Made by a program: the position numbers and the translations under genes. The notes under the pieces are model-generated. The model saw only the letters and a list, made by a program, of their open reading frames with translations, was not told where the DNA came from and made no database searches. A DNA stretch of 64,000 bases from Thermohalobaculum sp963700775 (GTDB lineage Bacteria > Pseudomonadota > Alphaproteobacteria > Rhodobacterales > Rhodobacteraceae), in contig CAVOYU010000004.1 of assembly GCA_963700775.1 (NCBI GenBank), positions 58,823-122,822 on the forward strand, given 5' to 3'. Positions within the stretch are counted from its first letter, which is position 1; each line of letters starts with the position of its first letter. This document shows, in pieces, positions 1 to 8,623 of this stretch.

Positions 1-867
1 CCTGTCGGGGCGCCAGTTCCAGACCTGCCAGAACGGGCCGTCCGAGGAGAGAGCGATCACCTCGGCGCGGCCGATCAGATTCTCGTAGGGCACGAAGCCG
101 ACATCGGACTGATAGCGGCTGTCCACCGAGTTGTCGCGGTTGTCACCCATGAAGAAGAAATGGTCCGCGGGCACTTCGAAAACCGGCGTGTTGTCGGTAT
201 TCGACAGCGGCGGCTCGCTGGTGTCGCCAACCGTGCCGACGATGTTCAGCACCGAATGGGTCTTGCCCTCGGGAAGGGTCTCGAGCCAGTGCTCCTTGAT
301 GCAGTCGGCGCCGTCGGAGACCGGTTCGTTGACGCAGCGGGGACGGCTCGGTGGGCTGCCGCGGAACACCTTCGGCTCGACGTAATCGCCGGCGCGCACG
401 GTTTTCAGCGGCTGGCCGTTGATGTGCAGGATGCCGCCCCGGATCTGGATCTTGTCGCCCGGCATCCCGACCAGTCGCTTGACATAGTCGACGCAGTCGT
501 CCGGCGTGCCGCCGCGCCCGCCGGTCAGCCGCCGCACCAGCCCGGCGACCATGTCGAGCGGGCCCTGGGTGCAGGCGTCCTTGCCGGGCTTCTTGAACAC
601 GATCACGTCGCCACGCTTCGGCATGGTGCCCCAGATCCGGCCGTCGAACCAGTCCGGCGAGAACGGGAGCGAATAGCGCGAGTAGCCGTAGGAGAACTTG
701 GAGACGAAGAGATAGTCGCCGATCAGGAGCGTGGGCTTCATCGAGCCCGAGGGGATCGAGAACGGCTGGTAGAGGGTCGTGCGGAAGACCATTGCGATCA
801 GCAGCGCCCAGAAGATGGTCTTGACCGTCTCCCAGAAACCGTCGCTCTGCTTCTGCTTCTTGGCCAT
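1..867 (-). CDS. lepB: Signal peptidase I, 3' end beyond the window
   Basis: Inner-membrane serine protease that removes signal peptides from exported proteins. The 289 codons seen start at the ATG at 867 (MAKKQKQSD). A cytoplasmic stub and one membrane segment (about residues 14-30) are followed by IPSGSM, where Ser42 should be the nucleophile. The later DYVKRLVGMPGD box carries the general-base lysine, and MGDNRDNSVDSR is the third conserved family box. Only a few C-terminal residues should be missing. It lies 67 bp downstream of acpS on the same strand, and lepB next to acpS is usual in Rhodobacterales. The family assignment is certain; the C-terminus is unseen. Confidence 0.96.
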   Translation of the reverse strand, partial: MAKKQKQSDGFWETVKTIFWALLIAMVFRTTLYQPFSIPSGSMKPTLLIGDYLFVSKFSYGYSRYSLPFSPDWFDGRIWGTMPKRGDVIVFKKPGKDACTQGPLDMVAGLVRRLTGGRGGTPDDCVDYVKRLVGMPGDKIQIRGGILHINGQPLKTVRAGDYVEPKVFRGSPPSRPRCVNEPVSDGADCIKEHWLETLPEGKTHSVLNIVGTVGDTSEPPLSNTDNTPVFEVPADHFFFMGDNRDNSVDSRYQSDVGFVPYENLIGRAEVIALSSDGPFWQVWNWRPDR

Positions 868-934
868 GGGAGGTGGTCTCGCAAGGGGGCGCGCTGCGCA
901 GGGTCCGGCTATCTGACCCCCCCGTCCGGGGAAG

Positions 935-1360
935 TCAAGCTGGCGGCCGCACCTCGCCGGCGCCATGCGGGATCGCCTCGATGACCACGAACGCCTGTGC
1001 CCAGGGAAAATCGTCGGTGATGGTGACGTGCACGCGGGCGGCGTGGCCGGGCGGGAGCAATGCCTCGAGCCGAAGCGCGGCGCCGCCGGTGATCTGCATG
1101 GTCGGCTGGCCCGAGGGCAGGTTCACCACCCCCATCTCGCGCCAGGCGACGCCCATCCGTAGCCCGGTGCCAAGCGCCTTTGAACAGGCCTCCTTGGCCG
1201 CCCATCGCTTGGCATAGGAAGCCACCCGCTCGCGGCGTCTCTCGGACTTCGTCCGCTCGATCTCGGTGAAGACGCGCCGGATGAACCGCTCGCCGAAGCG
1301 GTCGAGCGTCTTCTCGATGCGCCGGATATCCGCGAGGTCGGAGCCGATGCCGATGATCAT
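935..1360 (-). CDS. acpS: Holo-[acyl-carrier-protein] synthase
   Basis: Transfers 4'-phosphopantetheine from CoA to apo-ACP, giving the active carrier for fatty acid synthesis. The 141-residue protein starts MIIGIGSDLADIRRIE, the family's N-terminal box with its metal-binding Asp. WAAKEACSKALGTG is the second signature with the conserved Glu and Lys. The open frame runs 33 codons further upstream, but the family always begins at MIIGIG, so the ATG at 1360 is chosen. It sits between the SnoaL-like gene and lepB on the same strand; pdxJ, its usual neighbour, is about 2.3 kb away because two genes have been inserted. Confidence 0.95.
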   Translation of the reverse strand: MIIGIGSDLADIRRIEKTLDRFGERFIRRVFTEIERTKSERRRERVASYAKRWAAKEACSKALGTGLRMGVAWREMGVVNLPSGQPTMQITGGAALRLEALLPPGHAARVHVTITDDFPWAQAFVVIEAIPHGAGEVRPPA

Positions 1361-1526
1361 CAATATTCCCTGCCGTTCCGAAGCGCAGGCTATTCGGTTC
1401 GGCCAGAGATTGCATCCACGGAGTGGACCCGGCGGGAGGGCGAACTGTCCCCGGCGCACCGGAATCCCCTCGGCGCGCTGCCGGGCGGCCCCTCAGACGG
1501 GGCGCCCGGATCGGATGCGCGCTACG

Positions 1527-1928
1527 TCAGAACGCGGCCCTCCACTGCTCGGTGTCGACAAACCAGCGTTCCTCGCTGACCAGGGCGCCGGTGAACCGGA
1601 AGAGCACCGCCAGTTGGCTGCCGCCGGGGACCTTGTCGCTCTTCCAGTCGATGATCGAGACGACTTCCGGGCCATCGCCGATCTGGCGGATCGAGGTGAT
1701 GCCGAAGCCGGGTGGCAGGGCAGCACCGAGATCGTTCAACGCTCCACGGAATGCCGTCTTGCCCTCCAGCACGTCGTTCTGCCCCGGCATGACGAAGATC
1801 ATGTCCGCGGTGTAGTCGGCGGTCAGCGCATCCCAGTCGCCGCGCGCAACGGCGTCCCATCCCCGTTCCACGATCTTGGCGCTGCCTGGCGTTGCGGCCA
1901 TCGAGCCTGCTGTCTGTAGGTCGTGCAT
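1527..1928 (-). CDS. SnoaL/NTF2-like fold protein
   Basis: Small single-domain protein of 133 residues of the SnoaL-like superfamily, cone-shaped alpha+beta folds that bind small molecules and sometimes act as isomerases or hydrolases. The family pattern is visible: an N-terminal helix pair (IVERGWDAVARGDWDALTADY), then VMPGQNDVLEGKTAFRGALND, then strands around GDGPEVVSIIDWKSDK and a final RWFVDTEQW. The ATG at 1928 has a TGGAGG ribosome site 3-8 bases upstream; the long open extension before it is low-complexity and rejected. It is divergent from the LuxR-type regulator at 2090 with 161 bp between them, so control by that regulator is possible. Substrate unknown. Confidence 0.75.
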   Translation of the reverse strand: MHDLQTAGSMAATPGSAKIVERGWDAVARGDWDALTADYTADMIFVMPGQNDVLEGKTAFRGALNDLGAALPPGFGITSIRQIGDGPEVVSIIDWKSDKVPGGSQLAVLFRFTGALVSEERWFVDTEQWRAAF

Positions 1929-2089
1929 TTCCGTCCTCCACGGGCTGCTGCAATGTTGCAAAGCTACGGAGGCTGGGCTTGGATCGGAATCGGCCGGGTG
2001 CTGTATTCTGGCTAGGCCACATGCCGCATTTCGCATACGGCAGATGACTGAGAGCGGGGATAACTGCCGGCAATGCCGAACATTCCTGG

Positions 2090-3535
2090 ATGAGTAACGT
2101 GGATAAGCCCGGGGTAAGGATCGACCAGCTGAGCTCACGGGAACGGGAGGTGGCCGAGGCTTTCTCGGGCGGCGAGAATTACAACCAGATCGCGGACCGG
2201 CTCTGCATCTCGCCATCGACGGTGCGCACGCATCTCGGCACGGTCTATCGCAAGCTGGGAGTCACCTCGAAGCTGGAGCTGCACAAGCTCCTCGAAGCGA
2301 CCCTTCACCCACCCGGAGATGCGACCGACCGGCACCCGCCGAGACCCGACAAACCCTCGATTGCAGTCCTCGCCTTCCAGAACATGTCGGGCGATCCAGA
2401 GCAGGAGTATTTCTCGGACGGCATTTCTGAAGACATCATCACGGCGCTTTCGCGCTCGCCCTGGCTCTTCATCATCGCCCGCAACACGACCTTCACCTAC
2501 AAGGGCGAGAAGATTGACGTCCAGAGGATCGCGGACGAGTTGGGCGTTCGATACGTTCTGGAGGGCAGCGTTCGCAGGTCCGGTGACCGGATCCGGGTAA
2601 CCGCGCAGCTGATCGACGGCATCACCGGCGGGCATGTCTGGTCGGAACGCTATGACGGCCAGCTCGCCGATGTTTTCGACCTCCAGGACGAGATCACGCG
2701 GAACGTGGTCGCGTCCATCCAGACCCGGGTGCATCTGACCGCGAGCGAACCCGCCGATCGCAGCAAGCGCCCCGACCTGACGGTCTGGGAGCTGACGATG
2801 CGCGCTTGGCGCCTGCTCTACGACTTCGACCCGGATAGCTACGCAACCGCCAGGTCCCTGCTCGAGCGCGCACTCGAACACGACCCCGACAGTGCGGAGG
2901 CAACACTGGTCCTGTCCCTCATCTACCATCACAGCGCGTTGCTGGGTTTTTCCGAGGACTACCTTGCGACCGTCACGAAGGCCCGCGAATTGGGCGTCCA
3001 TGCAACGCGGTTGGATGAGCGGAACGAATACGCCCACTGGGCCCACGGCATAAGTTGCTGGGGCCTCCACAGACACGATGAATCCATCGCGGCGCTGGAG
3101 CGCGCGGTCGAACTCAATCCGAATTGCTCGCTGGCCTATGGCAGTCTGGGGACGGTGCTCGGCCTCGTCGGCCGCGTCGAGGAAGCAATCGAGAACCAGC
3201 GGATTGCGATCCGCTCCAACCCGCGCGATCCGAGCATCTTCTTCCGGTTTTCGGGGATGGCCATGGCGCATTATCTGGCGGGGCGCTACGACATCGCCGC
3301 CGAATGGGCCCAGAGAGCGGTCCATCGCAGGCCGCAGTGGTACATTGGCCATTTCCTGCTGGCGGCCAGTCACATGCGGGCCGGCCGCGAGGCCGCGGCC
3401 AGGGCGGCGATCGACGATTGCCGTGAGGTTCTGCCGGGCGCGCGGGTCTCGCATCTCGACCGCATCCCGCTGAAGGACGCCGCACAAATGGAGCAATTCC
3501 GCGCCTGCCTGCGCAATGCGGGATTGCCGGAGTAG
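2090..3535 (+). CDS. LuxR-type HTH regulator with FlgO/TolB-like and TPR domains
   Basis: A 481-residue probable transcription regulator. Residues about 13-65 form a LuxR/GerE helix-turn-helix (LSSREREVAEAFSGG, SPSTVRTHLGTVYRKLGV). Residues about 88-210 carry the FlgO/TolB-N-like domain (KPSIAVLAFQNMSGDPEQEYFSDGI, YVLEGSVRRSGDRIRVTAQLI, WSERYD). From about 230 to the end are TPR-like helical repeats (ALEHDPDSAEA, ALERAVELNPNCSLAYGSLG). The same second and third modules follow a class III cyclase domain at 40741, so the two are paralogous outside their N-termini. It has no transmembrane segment and no receiver domain. The ATG at 2090 lacks an obvious ribosome site. It and the SnoaL gene interrupt the acpS/pdxJ block, which suggests insertion. 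Signal and targets unknown. Confidence 0.85.
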   Translation: MSNVDKPGVRIDQLSSREREVAEAFSGGENYNQIADRLCISPSTVRTHLGTVYRKLGVTSKLELHKLLEATLHPPGDATDRHPPRPDKPSIAVLAFQNMSGDPEQEYFSDGISEDIITALSRSPWLFIIARNTTFTYKGEKIDVQRIADELGVRYVLEGSVRRSGDRIRVTAQLIDGITGGHVWSERYDGQLADVFDLQDEITRNVVASIQTRVHLTASEPADRSKRPDLTVWELTMRAWRLLYDFDPDSYATARSLLERALEHDPDSAEATLVLSLIYHHSALLGFSEDYLATVTKARELGVHATRLDERNEYAHWAHGISCWGLHRHDESIAALERAVELNPNCSLAYGSLGTVLGLVGRVEEAIENQRIAIRSNPRDPSIFFRFSGMAMAHYLAGRYDIAAEWAQRAVHRRPQWYIGHFLLAASHMRAGREAAARAAIDDCREVLPGARVSHLDRIPLKDAAQMEQFRACLRNAGLPE

Positions 3536-3689
3536 TCCGGCCCCTCTCGCGTCGTCGGTCTACCGGGCGGCTTCGTCTGTCGAGGCAGTTCTCCGGAGCC
3601 CGCGAGAAACGATCGTCTCCGGAACGCGCCCCGAAGCCGTGGCCGGGTCGCGCGGTCCGCCCGCCGCCGGCGGACCGGAAGCGCTTGCG

Positions 3690-4484
3690 TCACGCAACCC
3701 CCTCGCCGAAGGCCTCGCGCCTTGCCCGGTCCATCAGCCCGCGCATCCGGCGGATGGCGCTGTCGAGGCCGGAGAAGATCGCCTCGCCGACCAGGAAGTG
3801 GCCGATGTTGAGCTCCATCACTTCCGGGAAGGCGGCGACCGGGGCGACCGTGTCGTAGGTCAGCCCGTGGCCGGCATGGACCTCGAGGCCGAGCGAGTGG
3901 CCGAAGGCCGACATGTCGCAGAGCTTCTCAAGCTCGGTGTCGCGGTCGGCGAGCCGGCCCTCGTGATGGGCGTCGCAATAGGCTCCCGTGTGCAGCTCGA
4001 TCACCGGCGCGCCGATCCGGTGGGCGGCCTCGATCTGGCGCCGGTCGGCGGCGATGAAGATCGAGACCCGGCAGCCGGCCTCGCGCAGCGGCGCGATGAA
4101 GTGGGCGAGCCGGTTCTCCTCGCGCGCCACCTCGAGCCCGCCCTCGGTCGTGCGCTCCTCGCGCTTCTCGGGCACGATGCAGACCGCGTGGGGGCGGTGC
4201 CGGAGCGCGATCGCCTGCATCTCGTCGGTCGCCGCCATCTCGAAGTTCAGGGGCAGCGTCAGCGCCTGCATCAGCGCCTCGATGTCGGCGTCGGTGATAT
4301 GGCGCCGGTCCTCGCGCAGATGGGCGGTGATTCCATCGGCGCCGGCCTGTTCGGCAATGCGCGCGGCGTGGACCGGGTCCGGATGGTTGCCGCCGCGGGC
4401 GTTGCGGATCGTCGCCACATGGTCGATGTTGACCCCGAGCCGGAGCCGCCCGAGCGGCTGGGTCGTGGTTGCCCGGTCATGCAT
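3690..4484 (-). CDS. pdxJ: Pyridoxine 5'-phosphate synthase
   Basis: Condenses 1-deoxyxylulose 5-phosphate with 3-amino-1-hydroxyacetone phosphate to give pyridoxine 5'-phosphate in the DXP-dependent vitamin B6 pathway. The 264-residue TIM-barrel shows LGVNIDHVATIRNARGG at the N-terminus, GADGITAHLREDRRHI, NFEMAATDEM and the C-terminal ELNIGHFLVGEAIF phosphate-binding region. The start is taken at the ATG inside the AATGCATGA junction, overlapping the last codons of the DUF2062 gene, which implies translational coupling. An ATG seven codons upstream is less likely. Downstream lies the inserted LuxR gene in opposite orientation, with 154 bp between the two stop codons. Confidence 0.96.
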   Translation of the reverse strand: MHDRATTTQPLGRLRLGVNIDHVATIRNARGGNHPDPVHAARIAEQAGADGITAHLREDRRHITDADIEALMQALTLPLNFEMAATDEMQAIALRHRPHAVCIVPEKREERTTEGGLEVAREENRLAHFIAPLREAGCRVSIFIAADRRQIEAAHRIGAPVIELHTGAYCDAHHEGRLADRDTELEKLCDMSAFGHSLGLEVHAGHGLTYDTVAPVAAFPEVMELNIGHFLVGEAIFSGLDSAIRRMRGLMDRARREAFGEGVA

Positions 4485-5154
4485 TGTCGCCCTCCATCGC
4501 GTCATTCGCCCGATAGGCTTCCTGCTCGTCGAGCGCCAGCTGGCGACGCTGTTCCGCCCGCCTCGCGAGCCGCCGGCGCCGCCGTTCCTGGTAAGCTGCC
4601 ACGATCGGTCCGATCAGCCAATAGGAGACCACGGCCGTAACGAGACCCGGCAGGATGCCGCCGATCAGGTAGGGCAGGAAGATGTCGTCGAGGAACACGA
4701 TGATCCCGTCCCACTTCGATGGACCGAAGCCGAACCAGCTCTTGACCGTGGCTTCGATCGAAATCATCGCCTCGGCGAAGGCATGGGTGATCGTCTGAAA
4801 CTCGGAGCCAGTGTCGTAGCGCCCGAGCATCCAGCGCCCGAGCCAGAGAGACGAGACCGAGATGAAGGGAAACGTCAGCGGGTTGCCGACGATGGTCCCG
4901 AACAGCGAGGCGAGCACGTTGCCGCGGACAAGCCAGGCGAGCCCCGCCGCGAGGAAGAAGTGGAATCCGAAGAAGGGCGTGAACGAGACGAAGGCGCCGC
5001 AGGCGAAGCCGATGGCGATGCGGTGCGGGCTGTCCGGCAGCCGCCGCATCCGCATACGGATGTACTCGAAACCGCGCCAGAACCCCTTTCGCGGGTAGAC
5101 CGCCTCGCGCAGCCGGTCGCTGAGCGGCGCCCTTTCGCGGCGCTTGAAGATCAT
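4477..5154 (-). CDS. DUF2062 inner-membrane protein
   Basis: A 225-residue membrane protein of the DUF2062 family, function unproven. The signature is clear: RIAIGFACGAFVSFTPFFGFHFFLAAG followed by RGNVLASLFGTIVGNPLTFPFI, giving two hydrophobic hairpins with the GNP motif. A third hydrophobic stretch lies near LPYLIGGILPGLVTAVVSYW, and the C-terminus is highly charged (QERRRRRLARRAEQRR). It sits between rsh and pdxJ on one strand, the usual Rhodobacterales arrangement, and overlaps pdxJ by 8 bp. Start at ATG 5154. Confidence 0.88.
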   Translation of the reverse strand: MIFKRRERAPLSDRLREAVYPRKGFWRGFEYIRMRMRRLPDSPHRIAIGFACGAFVSFTPFFGFHFFLAAGLAWLVRGNVLASLFGTIVGNPLTFPFISVSSLWLGRWMLGRYDTGSEFQTITHAFAEAMISIEATVKSWFGFGPSKWDGIIVFLDDIFLPYLIGGILPGLVTAVVSYWLIGPIVAAYQERRRRRLARRAEQRRQLALDEQEAYRANDAMEGDNA

Positions 5155-5203
5155 GTCGCCTCAAACTCCCCGTTGCTGGCTGCGCCCCCGGTCGCCATCG
5201 CGG

Positions 5204-7396
5204 TCAACCCTCCTCGGCCGGTGCCGAACCGAGCGGCAGCCGGGGCTGGTCCGCGGCGCGATCCGCGGTCATCTGCGCCGGCGGCGTGACCGCCCGTTCG
5301 ACCTGGTTGACGAATGACTGGGCGCGGAATGCGGTCAGCACGTCGCTCAGATGCTTCACGTCCCTGACCTCGAGATCGACGCTCATGCGGAAGAAGTCGG
5401 GCTTGCGCGTGGTGACGCCTACATTGTCGATGTTGGCCTGCAGTTCCCCCGCCAGCGAGCAGACCTTGCCGAGCGAGCCCGGCTGGTTCGCCAGCGTCAC
5501 GTTGATCCGGGCGACGTTGATCGGCTTGCGCGAGGCCTCCGGATCCCAGCTCAGATCGTGCCAGCGTTCGAGGTCGTCCTCGAACTCGGCGAGCATCGGG
5601 CAGGAGATCGCGTGCACGATCACCCCGCCACGACGGGTCAGCCCGATGATGCGGTCGCCCGGGATCGGCCAGCAGCAGGTGCAGAACTCGATGGCCGCGC
5701 CGCGCTTGATGCCGCGGACGAGGGCGCGCGCCGGCTCGGCATCGGCCGGCGAGGGCGCCGAACCGGCGGCGGTCGGGTAGACTGCCTCGACGATCTGCCG
5801 TCCGGTCACCTCGCCGGTGGCCAGGTCCACCAGCATGGCATCGACCGACGCAAAGCCGAGCTTTGCCGCGGCCGCCGCGAAGGCCTTGTCGCCGCCGCTG
5901 CGCCCGGCATGGGCGAAGCTCTGCTCGGCGAGGTCGCGGCCGAGCGCGATCTGCTCGATCTTCAGCCGGTCTCGCAATGCCCGCCGGACCGCCGCCTTGG
6001 CGCGGCCGGTCTGGGCCATGTCCTCCCAGTGCGGCGAAGGCTTCTGACCCTCGGCGGTGATGATGTCGACCTGCTGGCCGTTGCGGAGCCGGGTCCAGAG
6101 CGGCACCCGCCTTCCGTCCACCAGCGCGCCGGCGCAGTGATCTCCGACGCTTGTGTGGATCGCATAGGCGAAGTCGATCGGGGTGGCGCCCCGGGGCAGG
6201 CCGATCACATCGCCCTTGGGCGTGAAGCAGAACACCTGGTCGGTGAACATCTCCAGCTTGACGTGCTCGAGGAATTCCTGTGGCTCGTCGCCCTTCTCGA
6301 GCCGTGCCACAAGGTCGCGTAGCCAGGTGAAGGGATCGACCGCGAAGGGGTTCTGTACCCGCTCGCCGTTCTTGTAGGCCCAGTGCGCCGCGACGCCGGT
6401 CTCGGCCACCTCGTGCATCTCGTGCGTGCGGATCTGCATCTCGACCCGCATCGCGCCGGCGCCGTACACGGTGGTGTGGATCGAACGGTAGCCGTTGGCC
6501 TTCGGCCCCGAGATGTAGTCCTTGAACCGGCCGGGCACGCTGCGCCAGTGCCGGTGGATGGCGCCAAGCGCGCGGTAGCAGTCGTCTTCGGTGTCGCAGA
6601 GCACCCGGAAGCCATAGATGTCGGAGAGTTGCGAGAAAGCCGTCTCCTTCTCCTCCATCTTGCGCCAGATCGAATAGGGCTGTTTCTCGCGGCCTTGCAC
6701 CACCGCCTCGATCCCGCTTGCGGCCAGGGTCCCGGTGATCTCGGTGCTGATCTTCGGGATCAGGTCGCCGGCGTCGCGGCGCAGCTTCAGGAAGCGGCGC
6801 ATCAGCGAGGTCCGGGCCTCGGGATTCAGGACGTCGAAGGCAAGATCCTCGAGCTCCTGGCGGATCGATTGCATGCCCATGCGTCCCGCCAGCGGGGCAT
6901 AGATCTCCATCGTCTCGTGGGCGATCCGATGGCGCTTCTCCGGCGACAGGTGGCCGAGGGTGCGCATGTTGTGGATGCGGTCGGCGAGCTTGACCAGGAT
7001 CACCCGCACATCCGCGGCCATCGCCAGCAGAAGCTTGCGGAAATTCTCGGCCTGGGCCGACTCGGACGAGGTCAGCTCGAGCTGGGTGAGCTTGGTGACG
7101 CCGTCGACCAGGCTGGCGATCTCGAACCCGAAGAGCTCGCTGATCTCCTCGCGGGTTGCCTCGGTGTCCTCGACCGTGTCGTGCAGAAGCGCGGTGACGA
7201 TCGACGCATCGTCAAGCTTCAGGCCGGTGAGGATCGCGGCCACCTCGAGCGGGTGGCCGAAATAGGGTTCGCCGCTGGCGCGCTTCTGGTGCGCGTGGGC
7301 CTTGGCGCCGAACACGTAGGCCCGGTTGAGCAGCGCCTCATCCGTGTTTGGGTTGTATTCCCTGACCCGCTCGACGAGTTCGAACTGACGGATCAC
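5204..7396 (-). CDS. rsh: Bifunctional (p)ppGpp synthetase/hydrolase (Rsh)
   Basis: Makes and degrades the stringent-response alarmones. The 730-residue protein has the full RelA/SpoT layout. An HD hydrolase domain (about residues 25-180) has GEPYFGHPLEVAAIL and an intact LLHDTVEDT. The synthetase domain (about 230-350) has SIWRKMEEKE, QLSDIYGFRVLCDTEDDCYRALG, GRFKDYISGPKANGYRSIHTT. A TGS domain (FCFTPKGDVIGLPRGATPIDFAYAIH) and a C-terminal ACT domain (RINVTLANQPGSLGKVCSLAGE) follow. Because the HD residues are intact it should be bifunctional, as is normal for the single Rsh of alphaproteobacteria. It follows rpoZ by 45 bp on the same strand, a conserved neighbourhood. Confidence 0.96.
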   Translation of the reverse strand: MIRQFELVERVREYNPNTDEALLNRAYVFGAKAHAHQKRASGEPYFGHPLEVAAILTGLKLDDASIVTALLHDTVEDTEATREEISELFGFEIASLVDGVTKLTQLELTSSESAQAENFRKLLLAMAADVRVILVKLADRIHNMRTLGHLSPEKRHRIAHETMEIYAPLAGRMGMQSIRQELEDLAFDVLNPEARTSLMRRFLKLRRDAGDLIPKISTEITGTLAASGIEAVVQGREKQPYSIWRKMEEKETAFSQLSDIYGFRVLCDTEDDCYRALGAIHRHWRSVPGRFKDYISGPKANGYRSIHTTVYGAGAMRVEMQIRTHEMHEVAETGVAAHWAYKNGERVQNPFAVDPFTWLRDLVARLEKGDEPQEFLEHVKLEMFTDQVFCFTPKGDVIGLPRGATPIDFAYAIHTSVGDHCAGALVDGRRVPLWTRLRNGQQVDIITAEGQKPSPHWEDMAQTGRAKAAVRRALRDRLKIEQIALGRDLAEQSFAHAGRSGGDKAFAAAAAKLGFASVDAMLVDLATGEVTGRQIVEAVYPTAAGSAPSPADAEPARALVRGIKRGAAIEFCTCCWPIPGDRIIGLTRRGGVIVHAISCPMLAEFEDDLERWHDLSWDPEASRKPINVARINVTLANQPGSLGKVCSLAGELQANIDNVGVTTRKPDFFRMSVDLEVRDVKHLSDVLTAFRAQSFVNQVERAVTPPAQMTADRAADQPRLPLGSAPAEEG

Positions 7397-7441
7397 GGAT
7401 GTCTCCAGAACTCCCGTCCGTGCGGCCGGGATGCAAGCGGG

Positions 7442-7801
7442 TTACTTCCTGTCCTGCTCGGCCATCAGCGCCCGCAGGAGCTTTTCCTCGTCGAGATCGT
7501 CGACCATACCCATCGGCGCAGCATCGGCACTGGACATCAGCAGGGAGATGTTGTCCTCCTCCGGCTCGTCCACCTCGATATGGCGCTGGTAGCCCTCGAT
7601 CGCCTGCTCGCGCAGGGTGTCGACGCCCAGCGTTTCCTCGGCGATCTCGCGCAGCGCGACGACGGGGTTCTTGTCCTTGTCGCGCTCGACGGTGATCGGC
7701 GCTCCGTCGGCGATGGAGCGCGCGCGGTGCGCAGCAAGCATGACCAGATCGAAACGGTTCGGGACCTTGTCGACGCAGTCTTCGACGGTGACGCGGGCCA
7801 T
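7442..7801 (-). CDS. rpoZ: RNA polymerase omega subunit
   Basis: Small subunit that helps assemble and stabilise the beta' subunit of RNA polymerase and contributes to a ppGpp-binding site. The protein has 119 residues and begins MARVTVEDCVDKVPNRFDLVMLAAHRAR, the invariant family start, which fixes the ATG at 7801 and rejects the 38-codon open extension upstream. It continues VERDKDKNPVVALREIAEET. The C-terminal third is acidic (VDEPEEDNISLLM), as in other alphaproteobacteria. It lies upstream of rsh, so polymerase subunit and alarmone enzyme are probably co-expressed. Confidence 0.97.
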   Translation of the reverse strand: MARVTVEDCVDKVPNRFDLVMLAAHRARSIADGAPITVERDKDKNPVVALREIAEETLGVDTLREQAIEGYQRHIEVDEPEEDNISLLMSSADAAPMGMVDDLDEEKLLRALMAEQDRK

Positions 7802-7927
7802 CGGCGGCACTCCAGTTCGTAGCGGTTCTCGGAAGCTGCAGAGAAATAGGCTGATGCGCGGGATATTGCAACCCCCGCCGCGGTGTCCGGGGCGGGCGCG
7901 ATGCCGCAAGGACACGCATTCCGGCGG

Positions 7928-8491
7928 TCAGGCCAGCGGACGGATCGCGGCCAGCTCCTCCGGCGGCAGGGCGTCGCGCATCTCGGCCACCGTGAGCCCG
8001 GTCGCCGGATGGCGCCAGCCGGGGGCGATCTCGGCCAGCGGGACCAGCACGAAGCCGCGTTCGTGCATCCTCGGATGCGGCAGGATCAGCCGCGGCGGAG
8101 TGACGCTCTGGGCGGTGCCGAGGTCGAGCGCCATCCAGCGGTCCAGGGTCGCCCGGTCCGGCAGCACCAGGTCGCCGATTGCGATCAGGTCCAGATCGCA
8201 GATCCGTGGCGCCCAGCGTGATGGCCGCTGGCGGCCGAGTTCGGCCTCGACACGGTGGAGCACGGCCAGCAGCGCCTGCGGCGCGAGCGTGGTCGAGAGC
8301 TCGGCCGCGCCGTTGACGAAGTCGGGGCCCGAATCGGGCGGAAAGGCGGGAGTCCGGTACCAGCGGCTGCGCCGGAGGAGAGTGATTCCCCCGGTTTCGG
8401 CGAGCAGCAGGAGCGCCCGCCCCAGGATTTCCTCCACGGACGCTCCGGGTGACGCAACGTTACCTCCCAATGAAATCAACGAAACATTCAT
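7928..8491 (-). CDS. folK: 6-hydroxymethyl-7,8-dihydropterin pyrophosphokinase
   Basis: Transfers pyrophosphate from ATP to 6-hydroxymethyl-dihydropterin, the step before dihydropteroate synthase in folate synthesis. The 187 residues show SLISLGGNVASP, SRWYRTPAF, FVNGAAEL, the catalytic block RWAPRICDLDLIAIGDLVL (family RxxPRxxDlDll) and LILPHPRMHERGFVLVPLAEIAP. The ATG at 8491 gives the expected start, MNVSLISLGGN; the longer open frame upstream is not conserved. It is the first gene of the rpoZ-rsh run, 126 bp upstream of rpoZ, and is divergent from the NYN gene at 8624. Confidence 0.96.
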   Translation of the reverse strand: MNVSLISLGGNVASPGASVEEILGRALLLLAETGGITLLRRSRWYRTPAFPPDSGPDFVNGAAELSTTLAPQALLAVLHRVEAELGRQRPSRWAPRICDLDLIAIGDLVLPDRATLDRWMALDLGTAQSVTPPRLILPHPRMHERGFVLVPLAEIAPGWRHPATGLTVAEMRDALPPEELAAIRPLA

Positions 8492-8623
8492 AAGTGCCCT
8501 TTTTGGTATCTGGACAGGTTTGGTAAGGGTACATAAGTGTCCGCTCGATTCGCGTCCGGCACTTGTGTATGATGCCTGCGCCGGACGGGACACAAGTCGG
8601 CAACCGGGGAATTGAGGATCCTA
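8489..8623. promoter_or_regulatory. Divergent folK / NYN-gene control region with repeated CATAAGTG
   Basis: This 132-bp intergenic stretch (plus the folK start codon) is AT-richer than its surroundings. CATAAGTG occurs at 8489-8496 and 8532-8539, and the related inverted form CACTTGTG at 8560-8567. TATGAT at 8568-8573 resembles a sigma-70 -10 box for the rightward gene, but no convincing -35 was seen. A shared regulator site is inference only. Confidence 0.35.
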
